NCBI GenBank assembly: GCA_015075635.1
Contig: JABTUA010000003.1
Span: 1,116,001 to 1,180,000, forward strand
Length of the DNA stretch: 64,000 nucleotides
DNA from: Polyangiaceae bacterium
GTDB lineage: Bacteria; Myxococcota_A; Polyangia; Polyangiales; Polyangiaceae
Direction: 5' to 3'
Position 1 is the first letter of the stretch. Each line of letters starts with the position of its first letter. The notes under the pieces are model-generated. The model worked only from the letters and a program-made list of their open reading frames with translations. It was not told the origin of the DNA and did not search any database. Position numbers and translations under genes: made by a program. Positions 1 through 10,600 of this stretch are shown piece after piece.

Positions 1-1989
1 CTCAGCATGCGCGACAACGACCCCGACTACCTGGCCCGGCTCGCCGCCCGCTTGCTCTCGGATCTGACCGACGCGCGCGACAAGGTGACGCTGGTCAGCT
101 TCGGCAGTGGAGCCAAGAAGATCCTGAGCGCCGGCGGCGACGCGCACGACGCGCTCCAGAAGGCCCTCGACGGCGTGGTGCCCGCGGACAAGTGTACCGA
201 CTACGCCAGCGGCCTGGGCGCTGCGGCGGCGGAGCTGTCGGGTCCGCAGCCGGCGGGCGAGCGGCGCCTGGTCGTGTTCCTCACCGACGGTGAGTACCAC
301 CCCGCGAAGGATCCCGCCGAAGGCTGCACCCCGGCCACGCGCTTCGAGAACCCGAAGCTCGCCGACGAGGACCGAGCTCGCTTCGAGAAGGGCGTCCTCG
401 ACGCGGCATCGCGGCTCTCGGCGGCGCACGCCAAGGTCTTCGTGGTCGGGCTCGGCGGCGCCTTCGACAAGGCGAAGCGCTCGCGCGCGCTGCTCGACGA
501 GGTGGCCAAGCGCACCGGCGGGCGCTTCCTCGCCGCCACCAGCGCCGATCGCGTGCCCGAGCTCTTCACCGACGTGTTCGCGACGCTGGTCGGCGCCCCG
601 GTGTTCAAGCCGGCGCCGGCCGGCGTCGTCAGCATCGACGTCCCGCCCGACGCCGAGCAGCTCCACCTGGTGGCGCGCGTGGACGATCCGAGCGGCGGCG
701 TCGAGGTCACTCGGGGCGGCACGAAGCTGCCGTTCGGCAAGCCGGCGAATCAGGTCTCGGGCCCGACGCTGCGCCTCGAGCGCGGCAAGCGACCGCGCGG
801 CTACGCCGTGGTCTGGCTCGGCAAGCCCGATCCGGGGGTGATCGAGCTGCGGCCGACGTCGAGCAAGGGCCCGCTCGCCGTCTGGGCCATCGCCGACGTG
901 GGCACCTCGCTCCGCATCGAGAAGCTCCCCGCCGTCGTGCCGGAGACGGCGTCGCTCTCGGGGCTGGTCGCGCTGCGCAGCGGGCAAGGCAAGCCGGTGG
1001 CGCGCGATCCGAGCTACCTCGGCAAGGTGACGTTCCACGTCGAGCTCGCCGGCTCGCCGCCCCGCGCGCTGCCTGCCGCTGGTCGCGAAACGGCCGCCTT
1101 CGACTTCGGCAAGCTGGCGCCGCGCGCCGCGCCCTACGTGCTCTCGGCGCGCGCCGAGCACGAAGAGGGCTTCTTGCAGGTCGAGCCGGTGAAGCTCGAG
1201 GTGCGCGTCATCCACCAGATCCCGCTCGCCGTGGAGCTGACGCCGCTCGCCTTCGACACCATGGCCGAGCCCGGCGTGGTCGCGCGCGTCACGGCGCGGG
1301 TCGTCGCTCCCGCCAAGCTGCCCGCGGACGTCCGGCTCGACCTGGTGCTGCCGGAGGACGCCCGCAAGGATCTTCGGGTCGAGCCGCCGACGCTCGCCTT
1401 CGGGCCCGAGCGGCGCGAGCAGGTGCTGAGCTTCAGCTTCGCGGAGCCCGAGAGCTTGCGCGGCACCGATCGCCGCTATCGCGGCGAGCTCGCCGCCGTC
1501 GTCTCCGCCGAGCAGCAAGGGCTGGTCAGCGCCGGCGTGCGCTGGACCGCACCCGTGGACGGCACGCTGCGCGCGTGGACGCTCGGGCGCTGGCTTCGCG
1601 AGTACCGCTGGCAGCTCGGGCTCGGCCTCGGCGTGCTGTGGCTCTTGCTCTGGCTCTTGGGCCGCGCGCTCGCCGCGAAGTTCCCGCCCAAGGCGCGCAT
1701 CCACCACATGGAGGTGGGCGAGCCGTTCGAGAGCGACTCGCTGATCAAGCGCCACGCCCGGCGGGGCGCCTACCGCAGCGCGCGCTTCCGCTTCCCGCTC
1801 GGCAAGAAGGCCAAGCCCCTGGTGTCCTTCGTGGCCACCGGCTCGGGCTTCGAGGTGCGCCCCGAGGGCGCAGCCGTCACCGAGCTGGGCATCGAGCCCG
1901 CGACCGAGAAGCGGCAGCCCTTCCGCGGCAGCTGGGAGCAGCGCTATCGACTCGGAGATCGCTACGAGGTCTGGCTGACCCGTTCTTGA
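1..1989 (+). CDS. vWA-domain membrane protein, 5' end outside the window
   Basis: The reading frame is open to the left edge, so the gene is cut. The codons before the first ATG read Leu-Ser and then MRDNDP, which fits the second half of a MIDAS motif (DxSxS). The first ATG is therefore probably internal. The rest of a vWA fold follows: a core strand (KVTLVSFG), the MIDAS threonine (TDYASG) and the MIDAS aspartate (FLTDGE, about residue 94 counted from that ATG). A long beta-rich region follows. One hydrophobic helix lies at about residues 536-556, and a basic tail of about 100 residues comes after it. vWA folds bind partners through a divalent metal. The gene lies 71 bp before a tubulin-like GTPase gene on the same strand, and I infer they work together. 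BatA/BatB-type proteins are an alternative family. Confidence 0.85.
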   Translation, partial: LSMRDNDPDYLARLAARLLSDLTDARDKVTLVSFGSGAKKILSAGGDAHDALQKALDGVVPADKCTDYASGLGAAAAELSGPQPAGERRLVVFLTDGEYHPAKDPAEGCTPATRFENPKLADEDRARFEKGVLDAASRLSAAHAKVFVVGLGGAFDKAKRSRALLDEVAKRTGGRFLAATSADRVPELFTDVFATLVGAPVFKPAPAGVVSIDVPPDAEQLHLVARVDDPSGGVEVTRGGTKLPFGKPANQVSGPTLRLERGKRPRGYAVVWLGKPDPGVIELRPTSSKGPLAVWAIADVGTSLRIEKLPAVVPETASLSGLVALRSGQGKPVARDPSYLGKVTFHVELAGSPPRALPAAGRETAAFDFGKLAPRAAPYVLSARAEHEEGFLQVEPVKLEVRVIHQIPLAVELTPLAFDTMAEPGVVARVTARVVAPAKLPADVRLDLVLPEDARKDLRVEPPTLAFGPERREQVLSFSFAEPESLRGTDRRYRGELAAVVSAEQQGLVSAGVRWTAPVDGTLRAWTLGRWLREYRWQLGLGLGVLWLLLWLLGRALAAKFPPKARIHHMEVGEPFESDSLIKRHARRGAYRSARFRFPLGKKAKPLVSFVATGSGFEVRPEGAAVTELGIEPATEKRQPFRGSWEQRYRLGDRYEVWLTRS

Positions 1990-2060
1990 GGTGTTTTCTG
2001 GCATCGAGCCGCGGAAGGTCGCGGTAAGCTGCCCGCTCTCACCTTCGAGCGGGGAGTCGA

Positions 2061-5000
2061 ATGATCCAGAAGATGAAGATCCCGCCGCACCTGTTCATCG
2101 GGCTCGGCGGCTGTGGCAGCAAGATCGTCAACGAGATCGCGCGCAAGCTCAAGCGACGCAAGGAAGAGTACGCGCGCTACGCGGACCTCGTTCACTTCTT
2201 CGCCTTCGACACCGATCAGCACGAGCTGAAGCAGGCCGAGAGCGTGGACGTTCGCGTGCCGATCTCGAACTTCGACAAACGCGCGTTCGTGGCCCACGCC
2301 TTCGGCGAGCGCGGCGCCCCGGAGGATCCGTTGTTCACCTCCTGGTGGCCGGAGTATTACCTGCCGCGGGACGTGGCCGGGGCCGGCGCGGGTCAGATCC
2401 GCATCGAGTCGCGGCTCTCGACCTACTTCACCCTGAAGTTCAAGCCCGAGGTCTTCGCCGCGCTCGAGCAGGCGGTGGGCCGCTCCTACGGCATCGACTC
2501 GCGCTTCCGCGATCAGGACAAGGCGCCGATGGTGCACATCTACGCGAGCCTCGCCGGGGGCACCGGCAGCGGCGCGTTCCTGCCCATCGCGCACGTGCTG
2601 TTCGACCTGTTCCGCGAGCACGCCCGCCCGATCATGGTGAGCACGCTGGTCTTGCCCGCCGTGTTCCGCCGCGCCGGCCTGCCGGCGCAGCAGCTCGACA
2701 AGATCATGGCCAACGGCTACGCGGCGCTGATGGAGCTCGAGCACATGCAGGCCGCGAGCGACGACGAGCCCGTCGAGTTCCAGTACGACCCCCGGGCCAA
2801 GGAGCGTCAGGTCGTGCGGCGCCGCGCCTTCGACCAGATCTACCTGGTGGACGACATCGGCGCGGGGCGCGAGGTGATCACCGACACGCGGCAGGTGTTT
2901 CAGGCCATCGCCGACAGCGCCTACTCCCAGATCTTCAGCGACATCCTGGGGCGGCAGTCGTCCACCGCGGACAACGACGAGCGGGAGATGGGGGTCACCG
3001 ACCACCAGAAGTACACCAAGCGCTACGGCAGCTTCGGCCTCAGCGTGCTGGCCGTCCCGGACGACGACATCCTCTCCTACTGCGCGCACCGCTTCGCCGT
3101 CGAGGCGCTGAACAACACCTTCGCGCTGCCGGCGGAGGCCGAGCCGGAGGCCACGTCCCACAGCGATCGCGAGCGGCGCGATCAGGAGTTCGTGCGCTCG
3201 CTGCTCGCCAGGGCGAACCTGCCCGGGGAGACCGGCGGGTTCTACCGCCGCATCGTGGACGGCTGCGACGGCAACCCCGAGCTGCAAGGCGCGGTGGACC
3301 GCTTCCTGCGCAGCCTGGACACGGAGCTCGTGAAGCGCCTGGAGCGGCACATCGTGCTGCCGCGCTGGAACGAGGAGAAGCTGCTCGAGTACGACGAGGA
3401 TCCCGAGAGCGTGCGCATCGAGATGCCCAAGCGCCTGGAGGCCTGGAAGAAGGCGGCGGCCGACGCGCGCGTGAAGATCGATCAGGAGGCCGGCTTCATC
3501 GCCAAAGAGGTGGAGGGCGATCAGCACGAGCACAGCTTCGGCCAGCTACTCGGCGACAAGGGGCCGATCTTCGAGCGCCTGTTCCTGATCCGCGTCGCCG
3601 CCGCGCTCCGCGAGCGGCAGGCGCGCGCTCGGGCCGCGGAGACCGCGGCGGAGCAGGTGCTGCGCGGGCTCGACGCGGGGTACATGCAGTGGGTGCAGCG
3701 CCTGACCGACGCGGCGCCGAAGACCGTGATCGAATACGTGCGCGGCAACGACTACGGGCGCGAGGTCGTGCCCGAGTTCATGGCCTGGTACCGGAACTCC
3801 ATGGAAGGACCCGACGCCACGCGCCTCGGGGCGTCCGGCGTCGTGGATTTGTGCGAGGACCTCTTGCGCGCCCTCGAGACGCGCAAGGACCGGCTGGGCA
3901 CGCTGTTCGCCGAGCTCACCAACATCCGCGCCAAGCTCGAGGCGGCGGCGGACGAGCTGCGCCGCTACGGCGTGCGCCGCGACGAGGGCGGGCTCTCCAA
4001 CGACCACGTGCTCGACGTCGAGCTCTACCAGAACTTCGAGGACCCGAGCGCATTCCGCATGTGGCACTGGGTGTTCGAGCGCCGGGAGAACCCGGCCGCG
4101 GACTACGATCCGAGCAAGATCTTCCCTGCCGTGCAGAAGGCGTATTCGACGGTGCAGCACGCTCGCCACATGAGCGCCGCCGTGAGCGAGGCGCTGGTCG
4201 AGATCGGCAGCCAGACCTGGCGCGAGCGCATCCTCGGCAAGGACGAGCCGCGCGGTCTGGACGAGATGGGCCTCGAGCTCTCGTCCGCATTGCAGGAGGA
4301 GGCGCGCCTGTCCCTGGCCTGGGCCAAGCTGCGCAAGCACCACGGGGACGCCGCGAGCCACAGCTTCCGCGCCCACCGGCAAGACTGGGAGATCGCGATG
4401 GAGTCGGTCACGACCGCCCAGATCGACGACTACATCCGGCACAAGGTGCACTTCGCGGCCAAGAAGTGCGCGCCCTTCCTACGTCTCCGTCGCGAGGAGC
4501 GCGCGACGGGCATCGAGCCCAAGCGCTACGTTTCGTCCCACCCGACCTACCTGGACGACGCGCGCCTGGCGGCGGCGCTGCTCGAGAACGAGCGCTTCCC
4601 CATCAAGGGCGGAGACGTGCTGCGCACCGACGACCCCAAGCGGGTCACGTTCTACTGGAGCGAGCTCGGCATGCCGCTCTACCGGCTCGAGAGCATGGAC
4701 GACCACTACGACCGCTACCACGACGTGAAGCGGGACGAGCTGTCGCGCGGCAAGGTCTACCGCTGGCGGGATCTGCCCTTCCAGCCGAAGCACGCCGCCT
4801 CCCACGCCGAGCACTGCGAGGGGCGGAAGGTCCCCGACATCCCGCTCCACATCGACAAACGCTGGGAGGGCGCGCCGGACGAGTTCGCGTGCCTGGCGGA
4901 CGTCGCGCCGAAGGCCGTGGTCGCCAATCACGGCCGCAAGGCCTGGCTCGAGCAGCGCGATCAGGTGCGGACCACGCGGGCTGCGGAGGAGCTCGTGTCG

Positions 5001-5357
5001 TTCGTGTGGGCGCAGTGCTTCGCGCTCGTGACCCGGACTCCGGAGGGCGAGCTCCGCTTCGCCAACGACGACATCCCGGATCGGGACCGCACGCTGGGCA
5101 AGTTCCGCGACGCGGCCTTCGCGCGCTTCAGCGACGCCAAGCTCGCCATCCGCGAGTGGTTGGTGCAGGTCATCGACGAGCGGCAGAAGAAGTTCGTGGA
5201 CGACCGCGACCGCGACGGCGCCAAGAGCCTGGTGGGCGCTCACGTTGAGGAGCTCAAGCGCCTGAGGCTACAGCTCGAGGGCAAAGAGCAGGCGTTCGTC
5301 GAGCAAGAGCTCGCCGCCGCCGAGCAGGCGCTCGACGCGCTGCTCTCGAAGATGTAA
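2061..5357 (+). CDS. Tubulin/FtsZ-like GTPase (Tubulin_2 / FtsZl type)
   Basis: This 1098-residue protein opens with a tubulin-type nucleotide-binding loop (GLGGCGSKIVNEI, about residues 14-26). It carries the tubulin signature GGTGSG at residues 166-171, followed by a helix. The acidic strand FAFDTD near residue 50 fits the Rossmann-like fold. It is far longer than FtsZ (about 380 residues), and the extra part is mostly helical and charged with no domain I recognise. The family resembles Pfam Tubulin_2 and the FtsZl proteins that occur with vWA proteins and are predicted to act in membrane remodelling. The start ATG at 2061 follows a GAGTCGA stretch and places the loop close to the N-terminus as expected. 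No membrane segment is seen, so it is probably cytosolic and recruited by its membrane neighbours. The function itself is inferred. Confidence 0.88.
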   Translation: MIQKMKIPPHLFIGLGGCGSKIVNEIARKLKRRKEEYARYADLVHFFAFDTDQHELKQAESVDVRVPISNFDKRAFVAHAFGERGAPEDPLFTSWWPEYYLPRDVAGAGAGQIRIESRLSTYFTLKFKPEVFAALEQAVGRSYGIDSRFRDQDKAPMVHIYASLAGGTGSGAFLPIAHVLFDLFREHARPIMVSTLVLPAVFRRAGLPAQQLDKIMANGYAALMELEHMQAASDDEPVEFQYDPRAKERQVVRRRAFDQIYLVDDIGAGREVITDTRQVFQAIADSAYSQIFSDILGRQSSTADNDEREMGVTDHQKYTKRYGSFGLSVLAVPDDDILSYCAHRFAVEALNNTFALPAEAEPEATSHSDRERRDQEFVRSLLARANLPGETGGFYRRIVDGCDGNPELQGAVDRFLRSLDTELVKRLERHIVLPRWNEEKLLEYDEDPESVRIEMPKRLEAWKKAAADARVKIDQEAGFIAKEVEGDQHEHSFGQLLGDKGPIFERLFLIRVAAALRERQARARAAETAAEQVLRGLDAGYMQWVQRLTDAAPKTVIEYVRGNDYGREVVPEFMAWYRNSMEGPDATRLGASGVVDLCEDLLRALETRKDRLGTLFAELTNIRAKLEAAADELRRYGVRRDEGGLSNDHVLDVELYQNFEDPSAFRMWHWVFERRENPAADYDPSKIFPAVQKAYSTVQHARHMSAAVSEALVEIGSQTWRERILGKDEPRGLDEMGLELSSALQEEARLSLAWAKLRKHHGDAASHSFRAHRQDWEIAMESVTTAQIDDYIRHKVHFAAKKCAPFLRLRREERATGIEPKRYVSSHPTYLDDARLAAALLENERFPIKGGDVLRTDDPKRVTFYWSELGMPLYRLESMDDHYDRYHDVKRDELSRGKVYRWRDLPFQPKHAASHAEHCEGRKVPDIPLHIDKRWEGAPDEFACLADVAPKAVVANHGRKAWLEQRDQVRTTRAAEELVSFVWAQCFALVTRTPEGELRFANDDIPDRDRTLGKFRDAAFARFSDAKLAIREWLVQVIDERQKKFVDDRDRDGAKSLVGAHVEELKRLRLQLEGKEQAFVEQELAAAEQALDALLSKM

Positions 5358-5365
5358 GTGGCGTC

Positions 5366-7693
5366 TTGAGCCGGGTTGCGAGCCCCACCATCGTCCTCGG
5401 TCTCGGGACGTTCGGCTGCGAAGTCGTGGAGCGCCTGCGCCCGCTGTCGGACGCACGCACGATCCTGCTCGAAGCCGACGCTGCGAAGCCCGCGGGGGAG
5501 CACGTTGCGCGCGCGGTCGAGAGCGCGGAGAGCTTGCTCGGGCTGTCCGGGCTGATCGAGAGCCGGGAGCCCGGCGACGACCGGCGTCCGGCGCTCGATT
5601 TGTTCGTGGTCGCCGACCTCGGCGAGCCGGAGGTGGCCGAGGGGGTCCCCGATCTGGTGCGCGAGCTGGGGCAGCGGCTCGAGAAGCGCTTCAGCCACAT
5701 CTTCGGCGGCCACGATCAACCGAACCTCACGCTGTCACCGGTGCTGGCGCTCACTGGCTCGCGCTCGGGGCAGAGCCCCACCGGCGCCGCGCGAGCGCTC
5801 GGACGCATCGAGGCCGAGGCGTTCGCGGGCGGGCCGGCCGGGGGTCAGGTCCCGCCGCCCGTGCCGCGGGTGTTCGTGGTGGAGCAGCAGACGAGCCGCT
5901 ACGAGCTCTCGCAGGCGGAGCTGACCAGCACGGTGGTGAGCTTCCTCTCGCTCCTCTTGCGCTCCTCGCTCCGGCAAGAGGAGCCCATCCGCGGGTTCTT
6001 GCGCGGGCCTCCGGAGCAGCTGCGGGATCGGCGCGTGTTCGCCTCGTTCGGCTGCGCCACGCTGGAGCTGTGCCTGGAGCGCTACTGCGTCGCCCAAGGC
6101 GCCGCCGATCTCGTGGAGAGCATGCGGGAGGTCCCGAGCACGGGGGCGGCCGCCGGTGCCGCGCGCGCGCACCGGCTCGTGCCCGCGGCGGCGGATCTCG
6201 AGAGCTCCATCCAGAAGCACGACTCCGGCGGCGATCTGATCGAGCTCCTGCGCGCGCAGGCGCCCCACATCGACTACCCCGGCATCGATTGGCACCACAC
6301 GCCGGAGCAGATCCGCGATTTGAGCTACGGCTGGGGTTGGTACGAGGCGCTGGAGAGCAACGTAGACTCGCTGGTGCGCCGGCTCGACGACTCGGAGATG
6401 GACGAGCTCAGCCGGGTCGCGGACGAGCGCGGGCAAGCGCTCTCGCGGCGCCTGCTCGACGACGCACGGAGCGCCATTCGGGAGCTGGAGCGCTCCGGTC
6501 CCCACGGCTGGGCGGCGGCGCTCCGGCTGGCGGAGCAGCTCCACGCCCGCGCCGAGCGCGAGACGCGCAGCCTCGAGAAGCAGCTGCGGGGCGAGCGGCT
6601 GCCGCCGTTTCCGAAACCCGACGCGGTGGAGGCAGCCTTCCGCGCGCTGCGCGAGGAGAGCACGCTCCGGCCGCGCCCCGTGCGCCTGTGGGTCTTCGGC
6701 GCGCTCGGGGCGCTGGTCGCCGCTGCGCTGCTCTCGTTCTTGCCGAAGTGGGTGCTGGTCGCGCTCCTCTGGCGCCGCGTGCCGCTCACGACCCTCGAGC
6801 CTTCGGCGAGCAGCATCGCGGTGACCGGGCCGGCCGCGTACCTGGTCGAGCTGCCCTGGGTGTTTGCCTGGCTCCTCATCGCCATCGGTGCGGGCCTCGG
6901 GTTCTGGCTCAGCCGCTACCGGAAGAAGCGCCACGAGGCGCTGCTCGCCGCGCGGGACTCGCTCGAGGCCGCGGTCACCCGCTTCCTGACCGACGCCGTC
7001 GCGCCGTCCATCTTGGGGTACTACGAAGCCCGGCTGCGCTTCGTGATGCGAGCCTGGGCGCTGCGCGGCCTGTCGCGGCTGAAGGACGCCGCTTCGCGCG
7101 AGATCGATCGCCTCACCGGCATCAGCGCCGCGCTCGCGCGCCTGAGCCGGGAGCTCGGCGCCGAGGCGCGCCGCGTGGAGGCGGAGCGCTCCGGCGGCGA
7201 GGGCGGTGATCTCCTGTATCGCACCCGCGTCTCGCCGGAGCTCCTGACCTCGACCTATCGAGCCGTGCGCCCCGCCGCCGATCTCGCCGAGAGGCTCTTC
7301 GAGCAGTCGCTCGCCGACACCGGCGCCGGCGAAGGCGAGGTGCCGGCCTACCTCCTGCCGGAGAACCTGGTGGCGGTGGTGGAGCCCCACGTCCAGCCGT
7401 CGGGGAGCGTGCTCGAAGAGCACGCCGGTCCTTCGGTGGTCGAGTTCGTGCGCGAGCTATCCGGCAAGCTCGGGGTGCCGCTCGAGATCCGCGGCTTCGA
7501 CGAGAGCAGCGCGGAGCGGAGCTACCTGTTCGCGCCCGAGTGGGCCATGGGGCCGCTGGCCGCTGCGCGCGACGCCCTGCGCTCCCTGCCCGAGCCCCTC
7601 CCGCACGCCGACGCCGATCGCGTGCACCTGGTGACCGTGCGCACCGCCCTGACCCGTTCGAGCATCGTCGTGCTCGCGGAGGCGGCGCCATGA
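5366..7693 (+). CDS. Membrane protein with a degenerate tubulin-like N-terminus
   Basis: The protein has 775 residues and starts at a TTG 8 bp after the tubulin-like gene. No ATG or GTG in frame precedes the conserved start of the fold. Residues 8-27 contain VLGLGTFGCEVVERL, similar to the phosphate-binding N-terminus of the upstream GTPase. No GGTGSG loop follows; the nearest candidate is TGSRSGQSPTG near residue 130. The middle is helical and charged. Two hydrophobic helices lie at about 441-463 and 492-515, followed by a helical C-terminal domain of about 260 residues. It overlaps the next gene by 4 bp (ATGA). I infer a membrane-anchored, probably non-hydrolysing partner of the GTPase. The tubulin relationship rests on the N-terminal motif and the context only. 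Confidence 0.75.
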   Translation: MSRVASPTIVLGLGTFGCEVVERLRPLSDARTILLEADAAKPAGEHVARAVESAESLLGLSGLIESREPGDDRRPALDLFVVADLGEPEVAEGVPDLVRELGQRLEKRFSHIFGGHDQPNLTLSPVLALTGSRSGQSPTGAARALGRIEAEAFAGGPAGGQVPPPVPRVFVVEQQTSRYELSQAELTSTVVSFLSLLLRSSLRQEEPIRGFLRGPPEQLRDRRVFASFGCATLELCLERYCVAQGAADLVESMREVPSTGAAAGAARAHRLVPAAADLESSIQKHDSGGDLIELLRAQAPHIDYPGIDWHHTPEQIRDLSYGWGWYEALESNVDSLVRRLDDSEMDELSRVADERGQALSRRLLDDARSAIRELERSGPHGWAAALRLAEQLHARAERETRSLEKQLRGERLPPFPKPDAVEAAFRALREESTLRPRPVRLWVFGALGALVAAALLSFLPKWVLVALLWRRVPLTTLEPSASSIAVTGPAAYLVELPWVFAWLLIAIGAGLGFWLSRYRKKRHEALLAARDSLEAAVTRFLTDAVAPSILGYYEARLRFVMRAWALRGLSRLKDAASREIDRLTGISAALARLSRELGAEARRVEAERSGGEGGDLLYRTRVSPELLTSTYRAVRPAADLAERLFEQSLADTGAGEGEVPAYLLPENLVAVVEPHVQPSGSVLEEHAGPSVVEFVRELSGKLGVPLEIRGFDESSAERSYLFAPEWAMGPLAAARDALRSLPEPLPHADADRVHLVTVRTALTRSSIVVLAEAAP

Positions 7694-10600
7694 GCAAGCT
7701 CTTCGACCTCTTGGTCAGGCTCTACACGTTCTCGCCGCTGCTCGGCACGGTGCTCCAGACCGCGCTGACGCTCGCCATCGCCACCTTCGTGGGCCGGCGC
7801 GTGCTCGCAGCGCTCCGGGAGCGATCGAAGCGCCTGTCGCCCGGTCCGGTCCTCTTGTTCGCGGCGCTCCTCACTGCGCTCGGGTTCTGCGCGCTGCTCG
7901 CCTACCTCGCGGCGACGGGCCGCTCGTTCGAGCAGGCGCTCGTCGAGTGGCTGACGGGCGCGGAGGGCGTTCCCATCGAGAAGCTCGGCGCGCACCGGCA
8001 TCCGGTGGTGCTGGGCATCGCGTACATGCTGCTCTACTCCGTGTTCGTGCTGGTGGCGCTGGTCACCGCGTGGCTCCTGGGCCTCACGCGCGGGGACGGC
8101 GGCGTCGCGCGTGAGGTCGAGGCTGAGCTCGGCACGTCCTACGCGGAGCGCTTCTACAGGCTCGCCGGGCACATCGAGGCCGGCGCCGCCGAGGCGCGCT
8201 TCTACGCCTGGAACAAGCCGCTCCTCAGGTTCCTGCGCTGGGTACAGTACCTGAGCTTGCCGGCGGCGGTGACCGGCGCCATCGCGCCGCCCGTCTGGGC
8301 GGTCCTCGCCATCGTGATCGAAGGCGTGGCCTTGAACCTGGTCCTGCCTCCGAAGCCGCCGGAGGAGAAGGCGAGGAAGAAGGCCGCAGTGCCCGCGCTC
8401 GAGGCCGGCGTCCGCGACTCCGAGCAGCTGGTGAGGGCGCTCTCCGCCGATCCGCGCGGGCCTCGCCTGGAGGTGCGGGACGGGGGATTTCTGCCGGGCA
8501 ACGGCGAGCACCGCGCCGCACGCACTCGCGTCGCGGAGGAGAGCGCAATGCTCGGCGACGTGATCGAAGAGCTCGGCATCGAGGGCTTCTACGTTCACCA
8601 GGAGGCGGCGGTCGAGGCCATCCTGGGCGGCAAGAACGTGCTGATGGAGACGGCGCCGGCGAGCGGGCGCCGTACGCTCTGCGATCTGCTCGCGATGCGC
8701 GCGGTGCTGCTCGAGGGCGGCAGCGTGCTGTACCTGTCGCCGGACGCCGCCGAGAGCGCGCGGCGCGCCAGCGCCTTCCGCGAGATCGCCCGGCGCTCGG
8801 GCTGGCGCTGGGCCATTCACCTCCACGATCTGGCCAGCTCGGGGCGCCGCGGCCTCGACCTCCGGGCGCGCCAGCCGCAGATCGTGTTCGCGACGCCGGA
8901 GGAGCTGCACCAAGATCTCTGCGCCAAGCGCCAGGAGTGGGACGCATTCCTCTGGGGGCTCTCTCTGGTCGTGGCCATCGACCTCGATCGCTACGCGGGC
9001 GCGACCGGCGCGAACCTCATGTATGTGATGCGGCGTCTGCACCGCGCCGCAGCGCTCGAGGGTGGCAAGCCGAGGGTGCTGTGCACGGTGGCGCCCTACG
9101 GTCCGGACGTGCTCGGCTTCTGCGAGCGCCTGATGGGCGCGTCGCTCTCGGTGGTGGGGCCCGAATCCGACAGCCGCGGCGCGCCGCCGCAGCAGGTGCT
9201 GGTGGCGCGGCCCCAGGCCGCGGCGGAGCTCCACCCCGCGGTCGCCGCGCGGGGCGTCGCCATCGCCTGCGGCTACGCCGCCGAGAGCTGGGGCTTCGGC
9301 TCGGTGCTCTCGAGCTTCGAGCAGGAGCAGCAGGTGAACCGCGTCCTTCTCACCTGGGGCAAGGCGGTGATCAACCCCGGCGACGACTCCCAGCTGCGCC
9401 TGGACTCGGCCGAGGCCCTCGTCACTCGGCTCTCGGCCGGGAAGGCGGCGATGCTCGGTTTCTTCACCCGTCACGCGGGCCGGAGCGCCATCGGCGTGTT
9501 CAGCGCGGCCGCCGAGGAGGTCGGAGCGCGCCGCGCCGGACCCACCGAGGTCGAGCTGCCGTTCGGCGGCTTCGAGAAGCCCAAGGCCGAGGCGAAGCCC
9601 GAACCGGAGGCGAGCAAGAAGGACGAAGAGGACGAGGCCGAGGAGACCGACGAGGCGAGCGAGGCGCCGGCGCTGGTGGTGCGCGCCGATCGCATGGTGG
9701 ACATCTGGATCCCGGATCCGGATCCGATGAGCCAACTCCTCGGGCGGCACCCCGTGTGGCTGCACCCGCAGTCGCTGCACCCGATGCTCGGTCTCGGCTC
9801 GAGCCTGGTGGCGACGCCGGACAACCTCGAGCTCGCCGAACGACACCTGCGCTGCGCCGTGGCGGAGGCCCCGCTCCTCGCCAGCGAGGCCCTGCGGGAC
9901 TTCCCGGCCCAAGCGGTGGCGCGTCTGGTCGAGGCCGGAGGAGCGGCGGGGGTGACGAACCGCCGGCGTCGCCTCCTCTGCACCGACGGCACGGTTCGGG
10001 AGGACCAGGAGCTGGCGCTCAGGTCCGAGCTCGCGTCGCGTGGCAGCACGCTCGCGGCGAGCACGGACACTGGGACCCTGGTCGATCGCGCCGACGGTGA
10101 GGTCGTCCTCTGCACGGACCGCGCGCGCATCGCCGCCGTGGCCTATCCCGGAAGGGTGTCGATCGTCGGCGGGCGGCGCTACCGGGTGCTCCTGCCCGAC
10201 GAGCAACCCGAGCTCGAGCGCGGCCTGCTCTACGCGGAGCCCGAGCGCCGGCGTCTGGTCACCTCCCGGGTGCGCCGGCTCGCCTTCGAGCTGTCCGGGC
10301 AGGGCAACGAGCTTCACCTGGGCGGGGGCTCGAGTGTGCGCTTCCACCAGCCGCGCGTCGACCTCGTGGAGACCGTCCTCGGTGTCCGCATCGCCCACGA
10401 AGCGCGCGCGAGCGCCGACGAGCTGTCCTATCCGAAGCCCATCGAGGTGCGCTTTCCCACCAGGGTCGCGGCGCTCCACCTGCCGGGTGCGCGCCCCGAG
10501 GCGTTGCACGCCCTCGAGCACCTGGTGCGCGCCACGCTGCCGGCCTTCGTGCGTCACGCCGAGGACGACCTCGACGTGACCTGGCGCGGAGGGGACGATC

